A stretch of DNA of 64,000 nucleotides from Streptomyces justiciae (GCF_015163075.1 NZ_JADDXU010000004.1:558001-622000); one strand, 5' to 3'; numbered from the stretch's first letter, positions 1 to 9,176 are shown. Notes: generated from the letters alone by a model not told the origin. Made by a program: numbers and translations.

Positions 1-765
1 GGACAGCCCGGGCGGGGGAGCGGTGGGGGCCTCCTCGGCTGCCTCGTCGACCTGGCGCAGCACGCCGAGGGTGGCGCGCAGTTCCCGCAGGCCCTCCTTG
101 CTGCCCTGCTTGATCGCGGCCAGCGCGTCCTCCGCCTGGGCGGGGTCCTTCTTCAGCCGGTGCAGGGCGGCGGACGCCTGCACATGGATCATCGACATGT
201 TGTGGCCGATCACGTCGTGGAGTTCGCGGGCGATGCGCAGCCGCTCCTGCGCGGCGCGCAGTCTGGCCTCCTCCTCCGCGTAGGCGACCCGGCCGTGGCG
301 CATCGCGCCCAGGGCCACCACCGCGACCAGCCAGCCGGTCAGCATGAACACGGCCGTGCCGGTGACGTCGCCGGTGCCGACCAGGGCGCCCGCGCCCACG
401 CCGAGGACCATCACCGTCGCCATGGCGATGGACTCCTGGATGCGTCCCTGGGCCGCCAGCGCGTGCAGGACGACGATCGGGACCACGACCAGCGGCGCGT
501 CGACCGTGCTCAGCAGGTAGTAGGTGCCCGTGCCGAGCACCGTGAACCAGCCCACCGGTACGGGGTGGCGGCGGCGCAGCAACAGCGTCCCGCACACCGC
601 CATCACGAGCAGCCAGGAGACGACCACGGATGGCGTGGCGCGCCAGTCGGGGCCCAGGCGCTGCCCCTCGGCCACTCCTCCCAGGACGAGGACGACCCCG
701 GCGAGCGCCATGTCGACCCGCGGCCCTCCGGGCAGGCGGAAACGGGTGACGTCGAGACGCGGCAT
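1..765 (-). CDS. Two-component sensor histidine kinase (HisKA_3/NarL type), N-terminal part
   Basis: The gene runs leftward from ATG at 765 and leaves the window at its left edge, so only the first 255 codons are seen. The N-terminal half (about residues 20-155) has four or five hydrophobic segments typical of the membrane sensor of actinobacterial NarL-type kinases. It is followed by the HisKA_3 dimerisation/phosphoacceptor helix with the motif RELHDVIGHNMSMI (His near residue 183). The ATPase domain lies outside the window. Such kinases autophosphorylate and pass the phosphate to a LuxR-type response regulator, which should be just beyond the left edge. It is divergent from the MMPL exporter, so the pair may regulate it (inference). 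Confidence 0.9.
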   Translation of the reverse strand, partial: MPRLDVTRFRLPGGPRVDMALAGVVLVLGGVAEGQRLGPDWRATPSVVVSWLLVMAVCGTLLLRRRHPVPVGWFTVLGTGTYYLLSTVDAPLVVVPIVVLHALAAQGRIQESIAMATVMVLGVGAGALVGTGDVTGTAVFMLTGWLVAVVALGAMRHGRVAYAEEEARLRAAQERLRIARELHDVIGHNMSMIHVQASAALHRLKKDPAQAEDALAAIKQGSKEGLRELRATLGVLRQVDEAAEEAPTAPPPGLS

Positions 766-840
766 TGCCTCATTCTGCCTGGGGCTCGGCGGCACCCAGG
801 ACCTTATGTGCGTGTTTGTTCCGAGGGTGCGTGCTGGAGA

Positions 841-864
841 TGTACGTGGCGGCGCGGGCGTACA
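841..864. promoter_or_regulatory. Inverted repeat in kinase/exporter divergent region
   Basis: TGTACG at 841-846 and CGTACA at 859-864 form a perfect 6-bp inverted repeat with 12 bases between the arms. It lies in the 239-bp gap between the leftward kinase and the rightward MMPL gene, where a response-regulator or TetR-type site would be expected. Short arms can arise by chance, so support is weak. Confidence 0.25.
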
Positions 865-1004
865 TCCGCTGGTGTACGGCGCCGGGCTCGCCTCCTGCCG
901 CCGGTGCACGCCGGGTGTCAGCCGTGGGCCGACGTCCGCGGCCGGGGTGCGCGGGCAGGCTCGGGGACTCCAGGCAACGCTCACTCGAATCCGAGGTAGG
1001 CATC

Positions 1005-3188
1005 GTGTCCTCCCCCCGCGGCTCCGCCGCATCCCTCGCCCTGCCCCCGCCGCAGGACGGCTCGCCCGCGCCCGACGGACGGTTCGGTGCGCTGGCCGGC
1101 TGGGCGCAGCGTCATCGCTGGGCCGCCCTTGCGCTCTGGGTGGCGGTGGTGGCCGCCATCACGCTGGGCGCCTCCGCGGCCGGCACCGCGTACCGGAACG
1201 ACTTCTCGTTGCCGGGCACCGATTCCCAGGCGGCCACCGACCTGTTCAAGCAGCACGGCAGTGACCAGGCGGGCGACAGCGTCGAGATCGTCTTCAAGGA
1301 CACCGCCGGTGTGAGGAGCGCCGCGGACACGGTCGAGCCGATGCTGGCCGAGGTGAGGCACATGGCCGGGGTCGCCGACGTGCGCAGCCCCTTCGACGAT
1401 GCCTCGGCGGTGTCCGAGGACGGCACGATCGCCTACGCGTCCGTCACGCTGGACGGCAAGACGGAAGACGTCCCCAAAGAGGACGTCGCCAGGATCATCG
1501 ACACGGCACGGAGCATCGCCACCGAGCAGCTCCAGGTCGAGGTGGGCGGCGAGGCCGCACGCAATGCCGAGGACAAGGAGGGGCCGACCGCCGAACTCGC
1601 CGGGATCGTGGCCGCGTTGGTCATCCTGGTGCTGCTGTTCGGTTCGCTGCTGGCGGCCTCCTTGCCGCTGATCACGGCACTGTTCGCCGTGGGCGGCGCC
1701 ATAGGCCTGATCGCCCTGGCCTCGCACGTCTTCACGGTCGCCGACTTCACCCCACCCATCCTGATGCTCGTCGGCCTCGGGGTCGGCGTCGACTACGCCC
1801 TGTTGATCTTCTACCGCTACCGTCATGAACTCCTGGCCGGGGCGCGGCCCGCGGAGGCCGGCCGCAAGGCCCTCGACTCCGCCGGACGCACGGTCTTCTT
1901 CGCCGGCTGCACGGTCATCGTCGCCCTCCTGGGCCTGGTCGCCCTCGGGCTGGGCTCGCTGCAAGGCATCGCGCTCGCGGTGGCCATCACCGTTCTGATC
2001 ACCATGGCCGCCTCCCTGGTGCTGCTGCCCGCGCTGCTGGCCCTGTTCGGCGGGCGCATCCAGCGCCATGTGCGCAAGCAGCAGGCCAAGGCGACGAAGA
2101 AGGGCACGTCGGAGGGCGACGGCTGGCGTGCCATGGCCCGTGCCGTGCAGCGACGTCCCCTGCCGACCCTGCTGGTCGGCGTGTTCGCGCTGCTGGCCCT
2201 GTCGGCACCGGCGCTGGGCATGCGCCTGGGCTTCGCCGACTCCGGCAACGATCCCGCCGAGACGACGTCCCGCCACGCGTACGACCTGCTCGCCGAGGGC
2301 TTCGGCCCCGGCTTCAACGGGCCACTCATCGTGCTGGTGAAGGGCGACGAGGAAGCCGGCAAGACGGTCCAGGAACGGCTCGCAACCACCGACGGCGTCG
2401 CCGCGGCCGGCCCGGCGATGCCCTCCGAGGACGGTGCCCTGTCCACCGTCTTCGTCTACCCGGCGACCTCGCCCCAGGACGAGGGGACCGTGGACCTCGT
2501 CCACCACCTGCGCGACGACGTGACGCCGTCCCTGGAACAGGCCACCGGCGCCGAGGTATTGGTGGGCGGTGCGACGGCCGCCTCCCAGGACGTCTCCGAG
2601 ACACTCGCCGCCCGGCTGCCGTTGTTCGTCGCCGTCGTCGTCGGCGTGTCCTCGCTGCTGCTCCTGCTGGTCTTCCGGTCGGTCTGGATCCCGGTCAAGG
2701 CAGCCGTCCTGAACCTGCTGTCCATCTCCGCCGCGCTGGGCGTGATCACCCTGGTCTTCCAGCACGGCTGGTTCGGCGCACAGCCCGGCCCCGTCGAAGC
2801 CTTCATCCCGGCGCTGATCTTCGCGATCGTCTTCGGGCTCTCCATGGACTACGAGGTCTTTCTCATCTCCCGCATCCACGAGGAATGGTCACGCACCCAG
2901 GACCACTCGCAGTCCGTGCGCGAGGGGCTGGCGTCCACCGGCAAGGTCATCACCGCCGCCGCGGCCATCATGATGTTCGTCTTCGGGGCGTTCGTCCTCA
3001 GCTCCGACCGCATGCTCCAGCAGTTCGGGCTCGGCCTGGCGGTCGCCATCCTGCTCGACGCCGTCGTCATCCGGTGCCTCATCGTCCCCGCCGTCATGCA
3101 GATGCTCGGCAAGTGGGCCTGGTGGCTGCCCGCACCGCTGGCCCGCAGGCTGCCCAAGGTGTCCATCGAACGCCCTGAGCACAGCTGA
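1005..3188 (+). CDS. MMPL family (RND-like) transporter
   Basis: This is a 727-residue membrane protein of the MMPL/ActII-ORF3/YdfJ class, proton-driven exporters of lipids, pigments or drugs in actinobacteria. Two repeats are visible, each with one N-terminal membrane segment, a large extracytoplasmic loop and a five-helix bundle. Each bundle carries the Asp-Tyr pair of the family: GVDYALLIFYRYRHE near residue 260 and GLSMDYEVFLISRIHEEW near residue 615. The frame is open back to 765, but the upstream part overlaps the divergent kinase promoter and looks non-coding. I therefore take GTG 1005, preceded by GAGGTAGG. The substrate cannot be told from the sequence. Confidence 0.9.
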   Translation: MSSPRGSAASLALPPPQDGSPAPDGRFGALAGWAQRHRWAALALWVAVVAAITLGASAAGTAYRNDFSLPGTDSQAATDLFKQHGSDQAGDSVEIVFKDTAGVRSAADTVEPMLAEVRHMAGVADVRSPFDDASAVSEDGTIAYASVTLDGKTEDVPKEDVARIIDTARSIATEQLQVEVGGEAARNAEDKEGPTAELAGIVAALVILVLLFGSLLAASLPLITALFAVGGAIGLIALASHVFTVADFTPPILMLVGLGVGVDYALLIFYRYRHELLAGARPAEAGRKALDSAGRTVFFAGCTVIVALLGLVALGLGSLQGIALAVAITVLITMAASLVLLPALLALFGGRIQRHVRKQQAKATKKGTSEGDGWRAMARAVQRRPLPTLLVGVFALLALSAPALGMRLGFADSGNDPAETTSRHAYDLLAEGFGPGFNGPLIVLVKGDEEAGKTVQERLATTDGVAAAGPAMPSEDGALSTVFVYPATSPQDEGTVDLVHHLRDDVTPSLEQATGAEVLVGGATAASQDVSETLAARLPLFVAVVVGVSSLLLLLVFRSVWIPVKAAVLNLLSISAALGVITLVFQHGWFGAQPGPVEAFIPALIFAIVFGLSMDYEVFLISRIHEEWSRTQDHSQSVREGLASTGKVITAAAAIMMFVFGAFVLSSDRMLQQFGLGLAVAILLDAVVIRCLIVPAVMQMLGKWAWWLPAPLARRLPKVSIERPEHS

Positions 3189-3205
3189 CCGATGGTCCGG
3201 GCGGA

Positions 3206-3233
3206 GGGCGCCGTGCGGTCCGGCACGGCGCCC
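3206..3233. terminator. Bidirectional hairpin terminator between MMPL and carboxylate transporter genes
   Basis: An 11-bp perfect stem, GGGCGCCGTGC at 3206-3216 pairing with GCACGGCGCCC at 3223-3233, has a 6-base loop. It lies in the 51-bp gap between two convergent genes, so it can serve both. No U-tract follows, as is usual in Streptomyces. Confidence 0.7.
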
Positions 3234-3239
3234 TTCGGG

Positions 3240-4493
3240 CTACGACCAGGGCAGGACCAGCGCACCCCAGGCGATGACGGGGCCGAGGGCGACGATGCCG
3301 CTCGTGTACCCGATGACCTGGCGGTAGAAGCGACGGGCGTCCACCCCGCGGGCGTTGCTGAGGACCAGCGCTCCGTTGGTCGAGAAGGGAGAGGTGTCGA
3401 CGATCGTCGTGGAGACGGCGAGCGCGGCGATCAGTCCCGCGGCACTGAGATGACTGGACAGCAGCAGGGGTACGGCGAGCGGGATGATCGCGGTGAGGAT
3501 CGCCGTGGAGGAGGCGAAGGCGGAGGTGATGGCCACCGTGAAGCACAACAGCAGGGCGACGACGACCGGGGCGCCCAAGTCGGCGGCGTGCTCGGAGATC
3601 TCCTCGATGATGCCGGCCTTCTCCAGCATCGCGATGTAGGTCATCATGCCCGCGACCAGCAGCAGGGTGGACCAGGTGACGCCGTCCACGGCCTTCTCCT
3701 GCCGCTTCATGTCCACCAGCGCCAGCAGAGCGCCCGCCGCCAGCGCGAGGAAGCCGATCTCCAGGTGGAAGCCGAGCGCGCCGACGACTAGGGCCAGCAG
3801 AGAGGCGAGGGTGAGCCACTGCCGCCAGTCGGGCCGGCCGGAGACGGCGAGGTCCTCGTCGTCGGCTGTCTGCGCGGTGCCCTCGGCCAGCGGAGCGGGA
3901 CGCTTGGCGAGCAGGACATAGGTGAGGACCGCGAGCACCAGGTTGATCACGAAGCTGGCGCTGAACAGCGCCACCGCCGAGACGTGCACATCGGTCTTGT
4001 CGACGAGGCCGAGCACCAGCGCACCGGAGACGGCCAACGGGGAGAACGCCCCCGCGTGCCCGCCGCTGATCACCATCATGCCGACGACCAACGGGTTGAG
4101 CTTGTAGCGGTAGGCGAAGTTCATGCCGATCGGCGCCAGGATCGCGACCGCGGCCGGGGTGAACGTACCGAACGCCGTCAGCAGGGCGGCCACCAGGAAC
4201 AGCACCCAGGGGATGAGCTCGACCTTGCCGCGCACCAGCCTGACCCCGGCGGCGACGAGCCAGTCGATGGTGCCGTTGCGGCGGGCGACGGAGAACAGAT
4301 AGGTGACGCCGACGATGGTGACGAAGAGCTTCGCCGGGAACCCCTCGAAGATCTCGTCCTCGGTGAGGCCGAGCGAGGCGGTCCCGACCGCGAAGGTGGC
4401 GACGAAGGCGAGGATGCCCAGGTTGATCGGCAGCACGGTGCCGACCACGAACATCACCAACAGGGCGCCTATGGAGATCACTTCAACAGACAT
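3240..4493 (-). CDS. SLC13/MatC-type carboxylate transporter
   Basis: This 417-residue polytopic membrane protein has about ten to twelve hydrophobic segments. Its N-terminus matches what I know of the MatC_N (dicarboxylate carrier) family, within the ion-transporter superfamily that takes up malonate, tricarboxylates or related acids. The run GTFTPAAVAILAPIGMNFAYR resembles the conserved re-entrant substrate region. It lies 88 bp downstream of the PrpF-like gene on the same strand, probably one operon, with a LysR regulator divergent. The likely role is import of an unsaturated di- or tricarboxylic acid that the PrpF-like isomerase then acts on (inference). Confidence 0.8.
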   Translation of the reverse strand: MSVEVISIGALLVMFVVGTVLPINLGILAFVATFAVGTASLGLTEDEIFEGFPAKLFVTIVGVTYLFSVARRNGTIDWLVAAGVRLVRGKVELIPWVLFLVAALLTAFGTFTPAAVAILAPIGMNFAYRYKLNPLVVGMMVISGGHAGAFSPLAVSGALVLGLVDKTDVHVSAVALFSASFVINLVLAVLTYVLLAKRPAPLAEGTAQTADDEDLAVSGRPDWRQWLTLASLLALVVGALGFHLEIGFLALAAGALLALVDMKRQEKAVDGVTWSTLLLVAGMMTYIAMLEKAGIIEEISEHAADLGAPVVVALLLCFTVAITSAFASSTAILTAIIPLAVPLLLSSHLSAAGLIAALAVSTTIVDTSPFSTNGALVLSNARGVDARRFYRQVIGYTSGIVALGPVIAWGALVLPWS

Positions 4494-4581
4494 CTTTGTC
4501 CTTGGTGCGGTGGGGACGGGAGGGCGCGCCCCGAGGGCGCGAGGGTAGCGCGGTGCGGACGTGGTGAGGTTTTGTCGCGGT

Positions 4582-5703
4582 TCAGGCGGCTTGCGGGCGG
4601 TCTCCCTGCGGTACGTAGATGCGGGCGTCGGCGAGCAGCCGGGCCGCGCGCTGCACGGTCACCCGGTGTGGCAGGCCGTCCCTCACGTCGGTGCAGCGGA
4701 CCGCGACGACACCGGCGGGCGTGCCGAGGCGCAACCACTCGTCCTTCGGGCCGCCCGTGACGCGGGAGACCACGGAGCCCTCCAGCAGCCCGGCCGCCGC
4801 GACGGCGACGGCCGAGGTCAGGCCGATGGCAGGGTGCGGGGCGTTCATGGAGAGCATGCGCACCGACACGTCGTAGTCCTCGGCCGCCACCGGTTCACCA
4901 AGGGTGGTGGTGTACGGCACCGGCGGGCCGACCAGGCCCACCTTGGGCACCGCGTCGCCCGGTTCCTCGCCCGGCCGGAGCAGCCCCATCAGGGGTGCGG
5001 CGGCATGGCGGACGGTGCGCAGCCAGGGAACGTCGGCGCGCATCCGTTCTTCGGACTCGGCGCCGGTGCGCCCGGCGCTGACGGCGTCGACGAGGACGAC
5101 CGGGGCGCCCGCGGCCACCATGCTCACGCGGAGCGGCTCGGCGGCGCCGACCCGCAGGTCCTGCGCGGCCCGGCCGGTGGGGAGCAGCAAGCGGCCGGTG
5201 TCTCCGGCGGGGTCGCGGAAGGTGAGGCCGACCGCGACTCCGCCGGCCCGGGTGCCGGGTACCGTCTGGCGGCCGAAGTGGCGCACCATGCCTCCCCGGG
5301 TGTCGACGATCCCCTCCAGGACAGCGCCGGTATTGGTGTTGCGCATGACCACGCGCGTTTGGTCGCCGGTGACCGGGACCAGTCCCTTGGTCACCGCGTA
5401 GAGGGCGACGCCGGTGGCGCAGTTACCGCAGTTGCTCGTCCACTCCACCGAGCCTGTGCCGATGCCGACTTGGGCGAAGAGGTAGTCGACGTCGATGCCG
5501 GGTCGGGGCGAGGCGCTGACCACGGCCGCCTTGGAGGTGGTGGGGGTCGCCCCGCCCACCCCGTCCAGTTCTACGGGATCGGTGGCGCCGTATGCGGCGA
5601 CCAGCAGCCTTTCGAGGTGGCCGCGGTCGGCGGGGACATCGACCTGGTTGAACAGCCAGCACTTGCTTGTGCCGCCACGTACCAGGGTCGCGGGAATGTG
5701 CAC
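4582..5703 (-). CDS. PrpF family isomerase (aconitate / methylitaconate / oxalomesaconate delta-isomerase type)
   Basis: The 373-residue protein begins with the family hallmark RGGTSKCWLF and carries the NCGNCATG segment that holds a conserved cysteine next to the active site. PrpF-fold enzymes move a double bond in unsaturated tricarboxylates such as trans-aconitate, 2-methylaconitate or 4-oxalomesaconate. The gene is first in a leftward operon with the carboxylate transporter and is divergent from a LysR gene, an arrangement typical of a small catabolic unit. No prpD/prpC or gallate-pathway gene is in view, so the true substrate is open. The ATG at 5703 is the first in-frame start after the divergent promoter region. 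Confidence 0.85.
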   Translation of the reverse strand: MHIPATLVRGGTSKCWLFNQVDVPADRGHLERLLVAAYGATDPVELDGVGGATPTTSKAAVVSASPRPGIDVDYLFAQVGIGTGSVEWTSNCGNCATGVALYAVTKGLVPVTGDQTRVVMRNTNTGAVLEGIVDTRGGMVRHFGRQTVPGTRAGGVAVGLTFRDPAGDTGRLLLPTGRAAQDLRVGAAEPLRVSMVAAGAPVVLVDAVSAGRTGAESEERMRADVPWLRTVRHAAAPLMGLLRPGEEPGDAVPKVGLVGPPVPYTTTLGEPVAAEDYDVSVRMLSMNAPHPAIGLTSAVAVAAAGLLEGSVVSRVTGGPKDEWLRLGTPAGVVAVRCTDVRDGLPHRVTVQRAARLLADARIYVPQGDRPQAA

Positions 5704-5853
5704 GTCTGAGGCTCTTCCTGGATCAACGGAGGTAGGGAGAAAGGGCCGAGGCGGTGGCTACGGGCGCAATGGCGGGCCGGCGCACCGCTCGGCGACTGCG
5801 CAGACCTTCGCAGAGGTGTGACTTCGGAACAATCGCAGTTCGCTTCACCTGGG

Positions 5854-5868
5854 TTTAGCTCAGCTAAA
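5854..5868. promoter_or_regulatory. LysR-type operator palindrome
   Basis: TTTAGCT-C-AGCTAAA is a perfect 7-1-7 inverted repeat with its end 9 bp before the LysR start codon. It contains the T-N11-A signature of LysR binding sites and lies in the 174-bp divergent region with the PrpF-like gene. It is likely the site through which the regulator controls itself and the catabolic operon. Confidence 0.65.
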
Positions 5869-5877
5869 GTCAGCCGC

Positions 5878-6831
5878 ATGCTCAACGTGCGCCGCCTGCT
5901 GCTGCTCACCGAGGCCACCGAACGCGGTTCGCTCACGGCCGCGGCGGAGGCCCTCGGCATGACGACCTCCGCCGCCTCCCAGCAGATGTCCCTGCTGGAG
6001 CAGGAGGCGGGCCAGCCCCTCATCGAGCGGCTGCCCCGCGGTATCCGCCCCACCCCGGCGGGCGCCGCGCTGGCCGAACGCGGCCAGGCCATCCGCCGTG
6101 AACTGCGTGCCGCCCAGGCCGACCTGGACTCCTTCACCGCCCTCGACCAGGGCAGCCTGCGCCTCGGCTCCTTCCCCACGGCGAGCGCGTCCCTGCTGCC
6201 GCTGGCGCTCACACGTTTCCGACGGCGCCACGCCGGCATCCGCATCGAGGTGCGCGCCGGAGTCCTCGCGGAGCTCAGGGAGATGCTGCACACCGGTGAG
6301 GTGGACCAAGGGCTGCTCTGGGACTACGAATGGAACCGCCTCGACGATCCGGCGCTCGCCCTCACCCACCTGCTGGACGACCCCACGGTGCTGGTCGTCC
6401 CCGCCGACTCACCCCTGCGCACCCGTCCCTCCGTGCGGCTCGGCGACCTCGCCGACCAGGAGTGGATCATCCGCGCCGACAACCACCCCGTCGCCGACGT
6501 CCTGCGCCGCAGCTGCCGCCAAGCGGGGTTCGAGCCGCGCATCGCCTACTCCTCCCACGACTACCAGGAAGCACAGGCCATGGTCGCCGCCGGTCTCGGC
6601 ATCGCGCTCGCACCCCGCCTGGCCCTCACGAGCCGACGCAGCGACGTACGCCTCCTGCCGTTCGCCTCCGACGTCCCGGCCCCCACCCGCCGCATCCTCC
6701 TGGCCCGAGCCGCGGCCCGCCCCGCCACCCCGCCGGCCCAGGCGATGGCCCGGGTCCTGCGTACGGTGGCCCAGCGCTTCGCTGCCCCGGACCTGCATCG
6801 GGCTCAACTGGGGGCGGTCCGGCGGGGCTGA
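5878..6831 (+). CDS. LysR family transcriptional regulator
   Basis: This 317-residue protein has an N-terminal winged helix-turn-helix (about residues 1-60, including AAEALGMTTSAASQQMSLLEQEAG) and a periplasmic-binding-protein-like effector domain (about residues 90-300). ATG 5878 fits the usual LysR N-terminus; the frame continues upstream to 5818 but would run through the palindromic operator. It is divergent from the PrpF-like/MatC-like operon and is its probable regulator, with an unsaturated carboxylate as the likely co-inducer (inference). Confidence 0.92.
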   Translation: MLNVRRLLLLTEATERGSLTAAAEALGMTTSAASQQMSLLEQEAGQPLIERLPRGIRPTPAGAALAERGQAIRRELRAAQADLDSFTALDQGSLRLGSFPTASASLLPLALTRFRRRHAGIRIEVRAGVLAELREMLHTGEVDQGLLWDYEWNRLDDPALALTHLLDDPTVLVVPADSPLRTRPSVRLGDLADQEWIIRADNHPVADVLRRSCRQAGFEPRIAYSSHDYQEAQAMVAAGLGIALAPRLALTSRRSDVRLLPFASDVPAPTRRILLARAAARPATPPAQAMARVLRTVAQRFAAPDLHRAQLGAVRRG

Positions 6832-6969
6832 CGATCTCCTCGAAGCGGTCATCGAGGCTCGGCTCCGGAGCGCTCGTAAGGGTTTCGTCATCTCTCCCGT
6901 GCTGCGACGAGGGCTGGTCGCTCAGTTGAATGAGGCAGCGGCAGACAACTCTCGGGAGGGGAAGCGGAC

Positions 6970-7542
6970 ATGGGGCGGGTGCGGAAGGCGCTGCGCGGGC
7001 GGCTGGTCGCCGGTGGTCTGGTGACGGCCGTCGCCGTGGTGGGGTTCGGGCTGTACTGGTTCCAGCCGTGGAAGCTGTGGCAGGACACAACGGTGGACGA
7101 GGCGCTGCCCGGTGCCGTGGCGAGTTCCGGGCCGCCCACGGTGGCGCCTTCCGCCACCGTTGCCGGTAGCGGCGCACCGGCCGACGGGCCAAGCACACTG
7201 GCGAGCGGCGCACTCGTCAGTCACGAGCACGCCACGTCGGGCACGGTGAAGCTGCTGCGGCTCGCCGACGGCAGCCACGTCGTCCGGCTGGAGAACCTCG
7301 ACACCAGCAACGGCCCGGATCTGCGGGTGTGGCTGACCGACGCGCCCGTGAAGGAGGGGCGGGACGGCTGGCATGTCTTCGACGACGGGGAGTACGTCAG
7401 TCTCGGCAAGCTCAAGGGGAACAAGGGCAGCCAGAACTACACCCTGCCGGACGACGTGGACCCGTCGCGCTACACCAGCGTCAGCATCTGGTGCGACCGC
7501 TTCGACGTCTCCTTCGGGGCTGCTGAACTGGCCCGTGCCTGA
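6970..7542 (+). CDS. DM13 domain membrane-anchored protein
   Basis: The 190-residue protein has one N-terminal membrane helix (about residues 12-32), a Ser/Ala/Pro-rich linker and a C-terminal DM13 domain (about residues 85-188). The domain shows GxxV-RLENLDTSNGPDLRVWLT, the K-G-NKGSQNYTLP stretch and the near-terminal SVSIWCDRFDVSFGAAEL with its conserved cysteine. DM13 domains are proposed to act in extracellular redox or electron transfer. The start is ATG 6970 with GGGAGGGGAAG upstream. It ends at a strong hairpin and seems to be a single-gene unit. Confidence 0.85.
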   Translation: MGRVRKALRGRLVAGGLVTAVAVVGFGLYWFQPWKLWQDTTVDEALPGAVASSGPPTVAPSATVAGSGAPADGPSTLASGALVSHEHATSGTVKLLRLADGSHVVRLENLDTSNGPDLRVWLTDAPVKEGRDGWHVFDDGEYVSLGKLKGNKGSQNYTLPDDVDPSRYTSVSIWCDRFDVSFGAAELARA

Positions 7543-7567
7543 AGGGCGTTCGTTGATCTCAGGACTT

Positions 7568-7600
7568 TGGGCGGGCTCGGTCTTTCGCCGAGCCCGCCCA
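7568..7600. terminator. Bidirectional hairpin terminator after DM13 gene and GH62 gene
   Basis: A 13-bp perfect stem, TGGGCGGGCTCGG at 7568-7580 pairing with CCGAGCCCGCCCA at 7588-7600, has a 7-base loop TCTTTCG. It lies between the stop codons of two convergent genes. Outer GGAC...GTCC bases could extend the pairing. Confidence 0.85.
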
Positions 7601-7615
7601 GTCCTTGTCATGCCG

Positions 7616-9082
7616 TCAGCGCTGCAGTGTCAGCAGCCCCGGACGGTAGGGGAGGAGGCCGTAGTCGCCGCCCGAGCTGGGGCTGCGGCCCTGGTAGAGG
7701 AGTTGCAGGTTGCAGGGGTCGACCGTCATGGTCTGGTCGGCCGTGGTGCGGATCAGTTCGCCGTGGCTGATGTCGTTGGTCCAGGTGGCGCCGCTGTTGG
7801 CCTTGCCGGCGAAGGGGTTGCTCTCGGTGGCGGCCTGCGGCGTCCACGTGCCGTTGAGGCTCGTGGCCGTGAAGGAACGGAAGTAGCGGCCCTGCGAGCC
7901 GATCGCCTCGACGATCATGAGGTAGCGGTTCTGGCCTTGCAGCTTGTACACCTGCGGGGCCTCGAACAGGTTGTTCGTCGTGTCGCTCATGACCACCGTG
8001 GAGGTCGTGCCGAAGCTGCCCGGGAAGTTCCCGATCGGCATGCTGGCGCGGTAGATCTTGCCGTTGTCACCGGCGAAGAACAGGTACATGTTCGTACCGT
8101 CACCGATGAGCGTCTGGTCGATGGGGCCCGTCCCGGAACCGGAGATGCTTCCGGAGAACAGCACCTGCGGGGAGGACCAGCCGTTCGGGTTGGTGGGGTC
8201 GCTCGATGTCCGGTAGGAGAACGCGGTCCCGCCCCACTGGTAGGCGAGCACCCAGATGTTCTTCGGCGCGAAGTAGAACAGCGTGGGCGCGACGGTGGAG
8301 GACGACATCGTGTTCTGGCTTGCCGAGGCCATGTCCGACCAGTTGGTGAACGGGCTGAAGTTCATCGAACCCCAACTCGTCCCCGTGTCGTGCGTCGTGG
8401 CGTAGACGAGTTGCTTCCCGTTGTACGGGGCGACCGTGAAGTCCTTGAGCGAGACCCACCCGGACTTGGGCTGTGCCAGCGCGCCCGTTGAACTCCAGCG
8501 GTACGACGACGGAAGGTCACAGGCTCCGGGAGTGTCGGCGCCCACCTTCACGAGCTGCCACTGCTGATTGGTGCCGCCCCAGTCGTCGTACTGGACGATG
8601 TTCGCGTTGTCGGCGGTGGAGGCGCCCTGCACCTCGAGGGCCTTGTTGCTGTGGCGCGAGATGAGCCGCACGTAGCCGTCCGAGCTGTCGGCCAGCCGCC
8701 ACTGCTGGTTGGTGGCGTTCAGGTCGGTCCACTGGACGATCGAACCGCCGTTCGCGGTGGACCAGTTGTAGAGGTCCAGCACCTTGCCCGAGAGGCGGGA
8801 CTTGATGCGGTAGTAGCCGTCCCCGGAGGCGACGAACTGCCACTGCTGCTGGCTCTGGTCGTTCCTGGTCCACTGGGTGATGCGGGCGCCGTCGTTGGTC
8901 GCCAGGTTGTAGACGTCCAGGGCCTTGCCGCTGTTGCGGTTGACCAGCACATACGTGGCGTTGGGATCGACGGTCGCCGCGCTGGCGGGCTGCGCGCCGA
9001 GGAAGGTGGCCACCAGCAGGAGCGGCGAGAGGACGGCGAGTAAACGTCTGAGCGGGACCGTGGACGGGTGGCGCAACCACAT
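7616..9082 (-). CDS. GH62 alpha-L-arabinofuranosidase with N-terminal ricin-type lectin domain
   Basis: The 488-residue secreted enzyme removes arabinose side chains from arabinoxylan. A signal peptide (about residues 1-36, ending AQPASAA) precedes a three-repeat beta-trefoil (about residues 40-178) with QQWQF, QQWRL and QQWQL in the repeats. The GH62 five-blade propeller follows (about residues 190-488), with [23 protein letters not shown] (catalytic Asp region), [23 protein letters not shown] and LFEAPQVY (acid Glu region). ATG 9082 has GAAGGAGG upstream. It is a paralogue of the second GH62 at 15653-17065 but has a different lectin arm. A CGAA-N3-TTCG palindrome lies 78 bp upstream. Confidence 0.93.
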   Translation of the reverse strand: MWLRHPSTVPLRRLLAVLSPLLLVATFLGAQPASAATVDPNATYVLVNRNSGKALDVYNLATNDGARITQWTRNDQSQQQWQFVASGDGYYRIKSRLSGKVLDLYNWSTANGGSIVQWTDLNATNQQWRLADSSDGYVRLISRHSNKALEVQGASTADNANIVQYDDWGGTNQQWQLVKVGADTPGACDLPSSYRWSSTGALAQPKSGWVSLKDFTVAPYNGKQLVYATTHDTGTSWGSMNFSPFTNWSDMASASQNTMSSSTVAPTLFYFAPKNIWVLAYQWGGTAFSYRTSSDPTNPNGWSSPQVLFSGSISGSGTGPIDQTLIGDGTNMYLFFAGDNGKIYRASMPIGNFPGSFGTTSTVVMSDTTNNLFEAPQVYKLQGQNRYLMIVEAIGSQGRYFRSFTATSLNGTWTPQAATESNPFAGKANSGATWTNDISHGELIRTTADQTMTVDPCNLQLLYQGRSPSSGGDYGLLPYRPGLLTLQR

Positions 9083-9153
9083 CTGGGGGCCTCCTTCGGG
9101 GGCGGGCGAAGTGGTGTCGGCGAACCGCGGAGCGGTCGGGCCGAAGAAGATGA

Positions 9154-9176
9154 ACTCCCCGAAACTTTCGAGGAGT
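9154..9176. promoter_or_regulatory. Extended CGAA-N3-TTCG operator upstream of GH62
   Basis: The core CGAAACTTTCG (9160-9170) is a perfect palindrome around a central C. It extends to ACTCC...GGAGT on both sides, giving a 23-bp palindrome with 10 of 11 base pairs matched. The core resembles the CGAA-N3-TTCG sites I recall for LacI-type xylan regulators of Streptomyces (BxlR-like). It lies 72-94 bp upstream of the leftward GH62 start. Confidence 0.7.

Noticed and set aside
765..1004. N-terminal extension of the MMPL protein by 80 residues to the start at 765.
   Set aside because: The extension overlaps the divergent kinase start, reads like non-coding text and precedes a normal GTG start with a ribosome binding site.
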